Below, piece by piece: positions 31,506 through 41,617 of a DNA stretch of 64,000 bases. Source of the DNA: Strigamia acuminata (lineage: Eukaryota; Arthropoda; Chilopoda; Geophilomorpha; Linotaeniidae); contig OX442314.1 in NCBI GenBank assembly GCA_949358305.1, positions 6,699,087-6,763,086 on the forward strand. Reading direction: 5' to 3'. Position numbers and translations under genes: made by a program. The notes beneath the pieces are model-generated. The model ran no database searches. It was not told the DNA's origin and was given only the letters and a program-made list of their open reading frames with translations. How positions within the stretch are numbered: position 1 is the first letter of the stretch; the number at the start of each line of letters is the position of its first letter.

Positions 31506-32490
31506 TTATTTCTTCAGATTGTCGGCGTAGCTCGTTTTATCTTCCGAACTTGGTTTGTCCAGGTTAGGAGATGTGGTCAATCTGGACGAGTAATCTGTCG
31601 GATCCTCGCTTTCATTCAGGTAGAATCGTAGGTGGCCGGGAGGCTCCAAAGGGTTTCTTGTTCTCTCATGAGCCCAAATTTGGGGTAGAAAAGGAGCCAT
31701 GCCCTGGTTCGTGTGATGGATCCTTTGCGCTTCGGCGACGCTGGTTGGCGCTCGATGGGCTCGGAGTAGTCGCTGGTGCTGGATGAACATGTTGTTTCCT
31801 GGCCCAGCTTCAATAGCCTTTTTCATCCACACGTAAAGGGAGAAGCCGCGATCCGGAGTTTGTAACAACTTTTGCTTGGTGTCTTCGGTTAAAGACAAGC
31901 CCGGATAGTACAATGTCAACCTCGGCGCGATCCGGGGTGGTGTTGGCTCTGGAGCTTTATCTTGCGGCTGAGGGCGAAGCATCGTCGATTTGGTCTTCCT
32001 CTTCGCGAGTTGGACTGGTTTGGCCAGTTGCTCGGGAGCCTTCTTCTTCTCGATAGGCGGAGGAGGAGGAGGTGGAATCGAATCGGTCGAGTCCAGATCT
32101 TCCATGACTGCATCAGCGGCTGGGAGTGATGGAGGTGGATTTCGAACGACAGCTCGCACGTTTTGGTACGATACTTCGGGGTTTGGATCTTGGGCCACCA
32201 TCTGAGCTCGAATGACCGCTGCGGAGGGTACTAGGCGAGTCCAGCTCTCTACGAGGGCCGGCGGGACCTGAAATCCTTTGTGGGCCACCACGATCCAAGC
32301 CGCAACGGCGACGCGCGCGTTTCGAAAGGTGGCGGCGGCTAGGAGAATGGACATTAGATCCGTGATCGCTACGACTATCCTAGTATTCCAATTTGGATGG
32401 TCCCGACTCTTATTTTGCGTGTATTCGATCGAAATCCTCTGGAGATTCGTGATAACGTTTTGAATCACGTTTTGTTGGTACGAATCCATC
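31506..32490 (-). pseudogene. ORF3 C-terminal part of gypsy copy 2
   Basis: 327 codons collinear with the end of copy 1 ORF3, with few substitutions, including the polyproline run and the LTLYYPGLSLTEDTK domain. Cut at its upstream side by copia-1; CCATC is duplicated at 32486-32490 and 44041-44045. Confidence 0.9.
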
Positions 32491-32807
32491 TGTTAGAATT
32501 GCTTAGAAGCTTGTGTGAATTGCATAGATCTGCAATGGTGTGGGAAAAGTCCAAAGGTAAGAATCAGCCAGGTGTTCACAGGTGTGAATCTAAACATAGA
32601 GTGAGAGCTTTATTCTCAAGTCATGTGACTCCTTAAGTATACAGTGCCACCTATAGGCATATTACAACAGTTAAATATGTGAGACATTGCAAACACTCGT
32701 AATGTGAAAAGGCAAAAGCAAACAAATACACATGTAACAATTGAGAACATTATCGCTTGTTCATACGATAGAAATACATAGTAAATAATAAGTACGACAA
32801 GTTAACA
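32491..32807 (-). repeat. 3' LTR of copia-1
   Basis: TGTTAGAATTGCTTAG to ACGACAAGTTAACA. GGCCCCCTCG at 32811-32820 is the polypurine tract complement. Confidence 0.92.
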
Positions 32808-32825
32808 ATCGGCCCCCTCGTATAA

Positions 32826-34148
32826 TCAAACGATCAGAGTATCAAGATCAATCAGGAAATAATTGCAAAAGTTTACAAGATCATTCTTATCCACGGATTT
32901 AGTAAAAATATCGGCAAAGTTATACTTTGTTCCTACGTGTAAGATCTGGAGATTTTGTCTCCTCACAAGCTCCCGAATAAAATGATATCTAATATCGATG
33001 TGCTTCGTCTTACGGTTCTCAATATTAGACTTGGTGAAGTCCACAGTGGAGATGTTGTCACATAGGACTCGATGACAGAATTTGCCAGCCAAATCGGGAA
33101 CGATCTCGTACAAAACTCTAACGATCCAAATGTAGTCCTTCACAGTCTCCGTGAGGGCTACGTACTCCGCTTCCATAGTTGATAAAGTAACGTTTCGCTG
33201 CTTGAAGGTCCTCCAATAGATGGGTGCACTACCAAGCGTCACAAGGGTTCCTCCAACAGAGATTCGATCGTCCCTGTTGTTTGCGTAGTCCGAATTGCTA
33301 TAGCCGATGACTTCAATTCTATCATTGGGGAATAGCATCAAACCACGATTCCTCGTTGTTCTTAAATAGCTTAACAAGTTCAAGAGAACAATCCAGTGAT
33401 CCCATCCCGGATTAGACTGGAACTGACTCAGAATGTTGACGGCGTAGGTGATGTCAGGTCTTGTTCGAGATGCGATGAACGCTAAGCACCCAAGAAGGCT
33501 TCGGTAACGGATCTTTTCCATCACTTTGAAATCCTCCAGTGTATCTGGACATTGTTGCTTGGTGAGAACAGTAGACTTGGTTATTGGCAATCGTTCGATA
33601 CGCTTCGCATATTTCCGAAATAAATCAAATACTTCGTTCTTCCTTTTCATCAAAAACATCGTTGAATATCGTGAATAGTCGTCCGTAATAGTAAGGAAAT
33701 ATCGGTTCCCTGAAAGTGTGGGCGTCCCGAATGCTCCACATACATCCATGTGCAAAAGTTCAAGTGGCTCCTTCGACCTGATTCCCGGCAAAGATTTGTG
33801 TGACACTGCCTTCTTCTTTGCGAGATCGCACACGTCACATTGTGTTATGGGCACGTCCAGTACGGGCAACCCAACTACCGCATCGGATTTACTCATTTGT
33901 TGCACGCTGGGGAAATAGATATGTCCCAATCGCTCGTGCCAGAGCCTTGCTTCCTCTGGGCTGGAAGCGCTCTTGCTTGATCCGACAGGTTGCTGTTTCT
34001 TTTGTTCACTAGTGTTCGCTTTGTTCCTCTCCTTTTCCTTCAATTTATCAAAATCTGGTTTTTCTTCGCTAATTCGAATGTAGTAGAGTCTGTCCTTTTT
34101 GACTCCCTCCATTAACTGTCTCTTCCATTGTGGGTCATAAATTTTCAC
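32826..34148 (-). pseudogene. copia-1 pol, C-terminal portion with internal deletion
   Basis: 440 codons. Contains the zinc-binding pre-integrase motif (LWHERLGHIYFPS, then CDVCDLAKKK), the first integrase Asp (LLHMDVCGAFG) and ITDDYSRY, then jumps in frame from KYAKRIERLP to a tract ending YRSLLGCLAFIASRTRPDIT, which lies after RT. Missing: the second integrase Asp, the catalytic Glu and the RT YVDD motif. RNase H follows (STMEAEYVALTE; HIDIRYHFIREL). It is separated from the upstream protease frame by one in-frame TAA. Cannot supply RT or integrase. Confidence 0.88.
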
Positions 34149-34532
34149 TTAGCCTGCACCAATAGCGACTCTACATCGTGCTTCATCGATGCATGGTCCC
34201 GACAACAAATTTCTTCTTAAGTCTGGGGCAAAATAGACCTTTTTGAGTGTGATTGGAATTGTGTCATTTCCAACTAAACACATGATGCAGACATCCCCAA
34301 CTCCTTGTATTTGTATTAGTGTTTTCTTATCTGCCTGACTAATAGTCCCTGTTGTTTCCTTGAAATTGTGGAACTGAGCTCTATCTTTACAAAAATGTCC
34401 AGTGGCTCCCGTATCGTAAATCCAGCAATTATTCGCTCCACTGCATTGTAGCATCTCTTGCTCACTCAATTCCGTGAGGAATCCAACATCTAACATGGTG
34501 TCATCGAGTTCCTCGACCGTATTCGACTTCAT
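34149..34532 (-). pseudogene. copia-1 protease region
   Basis: Frame with WIYDTGATGHFCKDRAQF (catalytic D-T-G-A) and NLLSGPCIDEARC, in the same frame as the ORF below it but ended by TAA near 34148. The upstream side is cut by copia-2, whose ATAAC duplication lies at 34547-34551 and 41618-41622. Confidence 0.85.
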
Positions 34533-34551
34533 GTTGGTATTTGGCGATAAC

Positions 34552-35031
34552 TATTGATATGTAAAGTTTAGGGACAAGTGTTGTCACAGTCAGTTCCGAT
34601 TTACGATGGAGAGATTACTTCGCGCTTTTCCGAATTAGCGCGATTGTTACGCGATTAGTTTATCATTGTATTATGTCCCGGAATTGCCGATCAGTTGTTA
34701 TTGCTTTTTATCTAATGCATGTTTCGTTACCACAACTGATTTACCTTTATATAATGATTTGTCTAATTGTCGTCTGCTCTTATGAGCATTTTGTATTAAG
34801 AACTTGTTCTGTTTTAAGTTGTTTATGTTTAAACATTGTACAGGACAAATCAAATTGAATACAATAGTGATTTGTCCTTCTTATAGTTTGTGAGGTCAAA
34901 TAACCTCAAACCGTGTATACTGTATTACTTATGTTTTTCCACTGCATTAAAGATGGCGGCACAATTTGTGCTAGTAATGCAAAACCTTGAAAGTTGCTTC
35001 AACTCACCTTATTTAAGATTAAAGGCCAACA
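34552..35031 (+). repeat. 5' LTR of copia-2
   Basis: 480 bp. If the inverted fragment at 36752-36888 marks the RNA 5' end, U3 is 34552-34894 and R-U5 34895-35031. TTATAG at 34881 lies about 14 bp upstream of that point. Confidence 0.92.
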
Positions 35032-35032
35032 G

Positions 35033-35061
35033 TGGTAGCAGAGGATGGTTGCGATCCATCG
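35033..35061 (+). other. reverse-transcribed initiator tRNA-Met segment
   Basis: TGGTAGCAGAGG is the primer site. The next 17 bases ATGGTTGCGATCCATCG continue as the complement of the T arm of initiator tRNA-Met (as in vertebrates) instead of the element's own leader (CATGCGTTTC, seen at 36729-36738 reversed). All 29 positions match the tRNA I remember except one at 35051, which is tRNA nucleotide 58. Confidence 0.7.
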
Positions 35062-35570
35062 GCCTCGTATTCGGGCCCGAGGAAATCCAAATACTGGAAT
35101 GCGATCTCCTTTTCCGACAGAGTGATGTCAACGTCTTTCAGTTCTAATGCCTTCCTGTCCACTCTAGAAGTGAACACGACCATGTCGTCTCCCGGAAGCA
35201 TTTGGAGTTGTAAAAACTCCCGGCGCAGCCTGGCTTGTCGCGCCATCGTAGTGGGCTGGTACGCAGTTTTTAATGCGTCCCACGCTTCTTTTGCTGTTTT
35301 ATTTGCGACAGCAACTCCCTTCTGGGCTTCCGTACAGCCGAGACAGATGGAGGAACGTGCACGGGATTCTCGTGCCTGGAAATCACGCTTTTCCTTCGGG
35401 GAGGCCGTTGCGGCCAACGCTGGCTCGGTTCCAATTACGTGAGCCCAAACTCCTTGGTGCTCTAAGTAAAGCTGCATGTCGACGGCCCAAGACTCATAAT
35501 TTGCGCCGTCTAATTTGCGAATGTTTGCATTAAATGGCTTGGAAAAATCTTCCATCACTTCACTGGCCAT
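35062..35570 (-). pseudogene. copia-2 gag N-terminal part (inverted)
   Basis: Minus-strand start MASEVMEDFSKPFNANIRKL, then DGANYESWAVDMQLYLEHQG and a helical Gag core (EAWDALKTAYQPTTMARQ). Parallel to copia-3 Gag (NNYETWKVDVQLLLQELN). It stops at ...FLGPEYEA, exactly where the forward piece (36889) resumes with EALKSIVYHW, so no Gag residues are lost but the two parts are on opposite strands. Confidence 0.85.
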
Positions 35571-36751
35571 TATAAAATTCGTAGCACAAACACAAAAATC
35601 ACTCAAAAAACAACACTTGCAAAATATCACACTTAACCCACCAAAAATTAGGCGAAAAATAATGCAATTCCACCCGGGGTACAGCTCAATAAGTGAGCAC
35701 AACTTCTCCGACTAGTCGCTACAAGGACCTCCGACCGACACACCTGGGGTCGCGGGAAAATCCCCTTGCTTCGAGCAAGCCTAGCCGAAAATAAGACGAC
35801 ACTAGGCGAATGCCTAAAGGGTGCCGAATATATTAAAAGGCCCAAACAAAACCTTAAATTATACAGAGTTTCACGACAACCCAAAAAAAACACTTTTAAG
35901 ATGTTAAGATGGCAAGTTGATGTGTGAATTGCGGGAGGAATCGTCGCAAGTCCCACGCTGGCTGCTTGGAGCTCCCTCGGAGCACAGGCGCACACCGGGG
36001 TGCTAACCTGTGTGTGTGCGGCAATAATAACCTCGCACACTTCGCGCACGTCCGCGCCTTCGCAATTGCCGTATTGCAAATTGCGGTTCTTCAATGTCGA
36101 ATGCACGTGCGTATTCCGTACGCACGGGTTCTCCAACGTCGGTACGTCGTTCGAGACGTACGTGGTGAACGTTGATCGTTCGTGATGCGAAATATTCGCG
36201 ATGATCGCCGCCGCACTCGTATCTGGCGAAAAATGCACAAAATCGACGAACTCCGCCGATAAATTAGTGCTAATGCACGCAAAACACCTCACACTGGTGT
36301 AAATAATAAATACAGTTACTTCAAAACGCTCGTAGAATCCAAAAACCGCTAAAAAACGATGCTGGAAACAGCCAAAACACTTAACACCTGGTCGGCGCCA
36401 TCTTGGATTTCCGAAAATGTGATCCAGGTTGGGAAATACAGTTTCGCGTGGTTTTAGCAGTTTCCTTCTGCTAAATGCCGGATATTTTAACGAAAATATC
36501 TTGTCCTCACCGCTAGTGATGAAAACGCTGGCCGCTCCACGCTGAAAACCGCTCAAAATCGTCGAAAAACGAATAATTTCGACTCCGCCGACCCCCGATG
36601 TTGGCTGCGCTACTCGGCGACGTGCGGGAAACGTTCCGTCTCTCGTCCCCCTCCGTTTTCCGTGCGTCGTGGCCGCCCGCGACGTGGAAAATCGCCGAAA
36701 AATTGCTTTATACAATAGCAACTCACCAGAAACGCATGCCTCTGCTACCAC
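35571..36751 (-). other. inverted leader of copia-2 with long open frame
   Basis: Leader of about 1.2 kb between primer site and gag, in reverse. A 367-codon frame (35648-36751) is open through most of it, starting in the primer site. I see no homology. TTTCTG/GTGAGTTG at about 36732 is a good splice donor and might remove the leader. Confidence 0.45.
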
Positions 36752-36888
36752 TGTTGGCCTTTAATCTTAAATAAGGTGAGTTGAAGCAACTTTCAAGGTT
36801 TTGCATTACTAGCACAAATTGTGCCGCCATCTTTAATGCAGTGGAAAAACATAAGTAATACAGTATACACGGTTTGAGGTTATTTGAC
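36752..36888 (-). repeat. inverted R-U5 fragment of copia-2 LTR (137 bp)
   Basis: Exact-looking reverse complement of 34895-35031, followed outward by the primer site complement CCTCTGCTACCA (36739-36750). Confidence 0.9.
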
Positions 36889-37191
36889 GAGGCATTGAAA
36901 TCCATCGTGTACCACTGGGACAAAGCCGACTTTACGGTCGCAAAAGTTAAAGAAAGGCTCCTTGCTGAGTATAACAGGACCCATGGCGGGACTGCGCCAC
37001 AAGATGCACCTACATCAGGCGCTTACGCGACAAATCCGCAAAAGTCGCAGCAAAAAGGAATTGTTTGCTATAACTGCGGCGGAAAAGGCCACTTTTCGCG
37101 CGACTGCCCCTCTTCAAAGCAGGGCTTTACGATTGTGCCGACCAAATCTGCATCGAACATTTCTCAGTCTCGTGGGCGCGGCAAAGGCTGA
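36889..37191 (+). pseudogene. copia-2 gag C-terminal part with zinc knuckle
   Basis: Begins EALKSIVYHWDKADFTVAKV, then CYNCGGKGHFSRDC (C-x2-C-x4-H-x4-C), then an RG-rich linker ending in TGA at 37189-37191. The frame continues open past that TGA into pol. In copia-3 the aligned position is Arg within RGRGKGRG. Confidence 0.85.
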
Positions 37192-40100
37192 GGCCGTGCA
37201 CGGGGAAGGAAAGCTAACCTGAGCTCTTCTGAGGAACTGGAAGGATTTTACACATCGCTTCAGCAGACTATTGGACAATCAACGACAACCGTGTCTTCAT
37301 TTGTTACATCATCGGGGGTGCAAGACATGGCGTGGTATGTGGACACTGGCGCCACCGACCATTTTACCTTCACTAAACATGGTTTTGTGAACTATAAGCC
37401 TCTCTCGAATTATTCAGTGCGATTGGGTGAGGGTTCATCCAAAATTGACGGGGTGGGAGATATTAAATTGGAATCGAAAGATAAATCTCAAGGGCACCCA
37501 TTCATATTAAAGAATGTGTTTTACGCACCTAATTTCACTAAGAATTTGATTTCCCTCGGTCGCACTGATGAGGCTGGGTATGTAACCCGTGTTGGTGAAG
37601 GAAAGATGGTCATTTTCAAACAACGGATTACAGAACCAATATTGACAGCCATGCGTCAATCGGACAGAATGTACAAAAGTTCTTGTCAAATTGCGGTTCC
37701 TTCTGTAAATGCAAGTGCAATTCCGACGCATGCGGAAGCACCTGGCATAAGTAATCCGATTACTAATACATTGAATGTTACTGAAAGTATTAATGTTGTT
37801 AATAATAGCGTATCTAACCCTAACTCGAGTGAATGCGTAACGCAGGCGAGCGAAATTACGAAACCGTCTTACAGTGAAGTGTTGAACACATCAAAAGGCA
37901 AGAAGGGCATTAAAACTCCAGAGAAAATCGTTTCCAGCGCAACTGATGCGAGTGCGCTTCCGGCCAGCGGAATTAACAAGGTTAAGTCTAATGGGAAAGC
38001 GGATAAAGCTTTAGATATTAGTTACTGGCATGGCCGGATGGCACATTTACACACAAAGGGCATTGTTGACATGGAAAAGTCAACAGATATTTTTGGAGTG
38101 AAATTGTCTAATAGAGACATGGACCAGTGTGACGCGTGCATGAAAGCCAAGAAGACACGTGCTGGATTTCCTCCAATTGGACAAATTTTGACCAAAGGCA
38201 TATTGGACCTTGTACATATGGATGTTTGGGGGGCAAGCCAAACTAAAACCCTTGGGGGTGGGAGTTATTTCCTACTTATAGTGGACGATTATTCACGCTT
38301 TATGTGGATATACATCATGAAAAAGAAAAGTGATGTATTAGGGATTTTTAAGATTTGGCAAAGAGAGATTGAACGCTCCACATCTAAAAAGGTCAAAGCA
38401 ATACGAACTGATAAAGGGGGCGAATTTGTATCCAAGGAATGGGAAGATTATGCCCAACAAGAAGGAATTAAATGCGAGCGGACGAATGCCTATTCGCCCG
38501 AAATGAATTCTGTCGCAGAGCGGGCGAACCGCTTAATCTTAGAGGGGGTGAGAGCGATGTTAATTGAGTCTGAACTTCCCAAGAGATTGTGGGGAGAGTT
38601 AGCAGTAACCCTCGTTTATGTTAAGAACTTATACCCACATCCGAAATTGAACAATCGTTCCCCCTATAATGTATTTTATAACAAAAGGGCTTCAGTTAGG
38701 CATTTAAGATGCATTGGATCAAAATGTTATACACATATCCCTGCCCAACAACGCCATAGCAAATTGGAACCAAGAGCTTGGGTTGGAGCCCTTGTAGGTT
38801 ATTGTACTGACACAAAGGGATATCGCATATGGGACCCAACACGTAATAAGATTTTTGGGTCAAAACACGTGACCGTTAATGAAAATGAATATTGGCACGA
38901 GAAGGGGAACCACATTCCTAAAAACGGAAAGGAACAGACACAAAGTTTTGAATACTTTAATGGGAGTGACTTGGGACTTGAGTCAGACGAAGAAACCCCA
39001 ACTCCTGTGAGCTTGGCACCCGTTCATGTCCCTGTTCCAAAGCCAAGCCAACCTTTACCAGGTCAAGTTCCCCCAATTCAGGGTTTACCTGTTCAACAAG
39101 TCGTGCCACCTGTTTTAAAGCCGCTTCCACCAGCTGTGGATTTGACACTTGGTAAGCCCCCATTACCGACAACCCCTAAACCCCTGGTTTTTAAGAAACC
39201 AAAACTGATTGAATTTACTGGAGAACCAACTGACGAAGTCAGTGATGATGAAGAGGTTTTCCAAGAAGCACTGTTAGCTTCTCCAAACGTAAGAGGGGGT
39301 CAAGAGGCTGTAGCAGTTGGGGGTGTTCCTTTGTTAAAATTGAATATGAATGATTGGGATATCAGACCATATATTAGGCAAACAGGAAGGGATGCTGGGC
39401 AAACCTATGCGCATTATGTAGCGCCAGACAAGAAAAGGCTCCGCAGCAGAATTGAGGCATTGCATTGGTGCCAAGAGAACGGATACGAGTTTGAGGCAGA
39501 TCTGTTTGATTTCTCAGGGAAAACTCAGAATGAAGAACTTCCGAACCCATTTGCGGGCTTTGCGGGTTGTTGTGCGCTTGAGCCCAACACCTACGAGGAG
39601 GCTATAAAAGGCGAGCGAAAGTCCGAATGGGTTGGCGCAATGCAAGAAGAAATTGACATATTTAACGAAAGAAAAGTCTATGAGGAAGTTGATTGTGAGA
39701 AAGACCAACAATTGCTAGGCAGCAAATGGATCTATAAGATCAAGAGAGATAATACCGGGGAAATAAGACGTCATCGAGCGAGACTGGTCGCCCAAGGTTT
39801 CAAACAGCGACCGGGCATAGATTTCACCGAGGTGTTCTCACCAGTGGTGAATTTTGTTGTTATCTTGGTGTTATTTTGCATGTTGGTTGTTCTCATGAAT
39901 TGGAGAGACACACATGCGGATATAAAAGCCGCATATCTCTATGGAGACTTGGACGAAGTCCAATACATGGGAATTCCAAAAGGGTTTCAAACGCCGCAGA
40001 ATGTCGGCAAGTGCTGGAAGCTTTACAAAGCTTTATACGGCCTGCACCAGTCGGGCCGTATGTGGTTCGAAAAGTTGCACGACAGACTGTTGCACATAGG

Positions 40101-41118
40101 ATTTAAACCGGTCCCTGGTTTTAACTGTGTTTATTGCATGGACAGAGATGTAGTTTTAGTCGTGTATGTCGATGACTTAGTCATCTTTTCACGCAACGAA
40201 AAGATCGAGAAAGATGTCCTGTCCTGGATTACAGAACACTTTCAAATGGTAAACCTTGGGCCAGTGACCCATTTACTAGGCATAGAATTTACGCGTGTGA
40301 ATGGCAAGATCTTAGTGCATCAGCGCAAATATATCGAGAGATTATGCAACCATTTTAAAATCGATGGGTCGCATAAAGTTCATTTACCTGGGGCTGTAGG
40401 TACTATGATAATGGGGGTGAAAAAGGATGAACAACTTGACACCGTGTTCCCCTACAGATCGCTGGTTGGTAGTCTTCTGTTCTTGGCGTCGCGAACCAGG
40501 CCAGACATACTATTCTCCACCATCGTGCTCTCCCAATACAATGAGCGACATTCTCAGAGACATATTAATATGTTATTGCAGGTACTCAGGTACCTGAAAA
40601 GTACTGAGGATTATTGTATTGATCTCTCGAGATGCAAAAGCGCTTTGCTAACGGTATTTACCGATGCGTCATACGCTACGGATGTAGACCAACGAAGGAG
40701 TTTCGGAGGTCATGTAGTTTTCCTGGGCGGTGTTCCGGTCTCGTGGTCGTGTAGAAAGCAGAAGATGACCACGTTATCCGTGATGGAGTCAGAGTTTGTG
40801 GCCATCGTTGATGGCGTCAGGGAACTGATATGGCTTAAGAGGCTCTTCAACATGTCGGTAATGTTCGACTACTTTGGGAATTTGCAGCCCTGTGTCTTAG
40901 CTGATAGCACAGCGGCGATACAATATAGCAAGAACCGCGTAGAAAATAAAGCGAACAAACACATCGAGGTTCGCTTTCATTATTTACGCGATCTGTATGA
41001 AAGCAAGGTCTTCGACATCCGGCACGTTTCTGGAAGACTGAACGTGGCCGATTTATTAACCAAGTGGTTAGCCCGACCACGTTTGACTGAATTGTGTGGA
41101 CACATCTTTGACATGTGA
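37192..41118 (+). CDS. pol: copia-2 Pol (PR-IN-RT-RH)
   Basis: In frame with the gag part but for one TGA. From the codon at 37291 (1275 codons): protease WYVDTGATDHFT with D18; pre-integrase zinc motif (YWHGRMAHLH, CDACMKAKK); integrase D311 (HMDVWG), D374 (RTDKGGEF) and E410 (NSVAERANR); RT from KWIYKIKRDN with YVDDLV at 959-964; RNase H VFTDASYATD, VMESEFVAI and HIEVRFHYLRDL. All catalytic residues are present and there is no internal stop. Expression would need readthrough of TGA and a correctly placed gag, which this copy lacks. Confidence 0.93.
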   Translation, partial: GRARGRKANLSSSEELEGFYTSLQQTIGQSTTTVSSFVTSSGVQDMAWYVDTGATDHFTFTKHGFVNYKPLSNYSVRLGEGSSKIDGVGDIKLESKDKSQGHPFILKNVFYAPNFTKNLISLGRTDEAGYVTRVGEGKMVIFKQRITEPILTAMRQSDRMYKSSCQIAVPSVNASAIPTHAEAPGISNPITNTLNVTESINVVNNSVSNPNSSECVTQASEITKPSYSEVLNTSKGKKGIKTPEKIVSSATDASALPASGINKVKSNGKADKALDISYWHGRMAHLHTKGIVDMEKSTDIFGVKLSNRDMDQCDACMKAKKTRAGFPPIGQILTKGILDLVHMDVWGASQTKTLGGGSYFLLIVDDYSRFMWIYIMKKKSDVLGIFKIWQREIERSTSKKVKAIRTDKGGEFVSKEWEDYAQQEGIKCERTNAYSPEMNSVAERANRLILEGVRAMLIESELPKRLWGELAVTLVYVKNLYPHPKLNNRSPYNVFYNKRASVRHLRCIGSKCYTHIPAQQRHSKLEPRAWVGALVGYCTDTKGYRIWDPTRNKIFGSKHVTVNENEYWHEKGNHIPKNGKEQTQSFEYFNGSDLGLESDEETPTPVSLAPVHVPVPKPSQPLPGQVPPIQGLPVQQVVPPVLKPLPPAVDLTLGKPPLPTTPKPLVFKKPKLIEFTGEPTDEVSDDEEVFQEALLASPNVRGGQEAVAVGGVPLLKLNMNDWDIRPYIRQTGRDAGQTYAHYVAPDKKRLRSRIEALHWCQENGYEFEADLFDFSGKTQNEELPNPFAGFAGCCALEPNTYEEAIKGERKSEWVGAMQEEIDIFNERKVYEEVDCEKDQQLLGSKWIYKIKRDNTGEIRRHRARLVAQGFKQRPGIDFTEVFSPVVNFVVILVLFCMLVVLMNWRDTHADIKAAYLYGDLDEVQYMGIPKGFQTPQNVGKCWKLYKALYGLHQSGRMWFEKLHDRLLHIGFKPVPGFNCVYCMDRDVVLVVYVDDLVIFSRNEKIEKDVLSWITEHFQMVNLGPVTHLLGIEFTRVNGKILVHQRKYIERLCNHFKIDGSHKVHLPGAVGTMIMGVKKDEQLDTVFPYRSLVGSLLFLASRTRPDILFSTIVLSQYNERHSQRHINMLLQVLRYLKSTEDYCIDLSRCKSALLTVFTDASYATDVDQRRSFGGHVVFLGGVPVSWSCRKQKMTTLSVMESEFVAIVDGVRELIWLKRLFNMSVMFDYFGNLQPCVLADSTAAIQYSKNRVENKANKHIEVRFHYLRDLYESKVFDIRHVSGRLNVADLLTKWLARPRLTELCGHIFDM

Positions 41119-41137
41119 CACAGTTGTCCAGAGGGGG

Positions 41138-41617
41138 TATTGATATGTAAAGTTTAGGGACAAGTGTTGTCACAGTCAGTTCCGATTTACGATGGAGAGA
41201 TTACTTCGCGCTTTTCCGAATTAGCGCGATTGTTACGCGATTAGTTTATCATTGTATTATGTCCCGGAATTGCCGATCAGTTGTTATTGCTTTTTATCTA
41301 ATGCATGTTTCGTTACCACAACTGATTTACCTTTATATAATGATTTGTCTAATTGTCGTCTGCTCTTATGAGCATTTTGTATTAAGAACTTGTTCTGTTT
41401 TAAGTTGTTTATGTTTAAACATTGTACAGGACAAATCAAATTGAATACAATAGTGATTTGTCCTTCTTATAGTTTGTGAGGTCAAATAACCTCAAACCGT
41501 GTATACTGTATTACTTATGTTTTTCCACTGCATTAAAGATGGCGGCACAATTTGTGCTAGTAATGCAAAACCTTGAAAGTTGCTTCAACTCACCTTATTT
41601 AAGATTAAAGGCCAACA
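41138..41617 (+). repeat. 3' LTR of copia-2
   Basis: 480 bp, no difference from the 5' LTR noticed. Preceded by the polypurine tract AGAGGGGG. Confidence 0.93.

Larger units (their letters stand above)
34552..41617 (+). mobile_element. Ty1/copia element 2, nested in copia-1, with internal inversion
   Basis: 480-bp LTRs at 34552-35031 and 41138-41617 look identical. Target duplication ATAAC supports an LTR starting TATTGATATG (with TATTG also after the polypurine tract GAGGGGG). The order inside is abnormal: LTR, primer site, initiator-tRNA-derived bases, inverted gag N-terminus, inverted leader, inverted primer site, inverted R-U5, then gag C-terminus, pol and LTR on the plus strand. Confidence 0.92.

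Noticed and set aside
34673-34858. 61-codon protein repeated at 41259-41444
   Set aside because: It lies inside the copia-2 LTR; the duplication is that of the LTR, and no family is recognised.
35033-35066. A tRNA gene
   Set aside because: Only the 3' part of an initiator tRNA is present, ending inside gag antisense; no D arm or anticodon arm.
35032-35442. 136-codon plus-strand protein
   Set aside because: Shadow of the inverted copia-2 gag.
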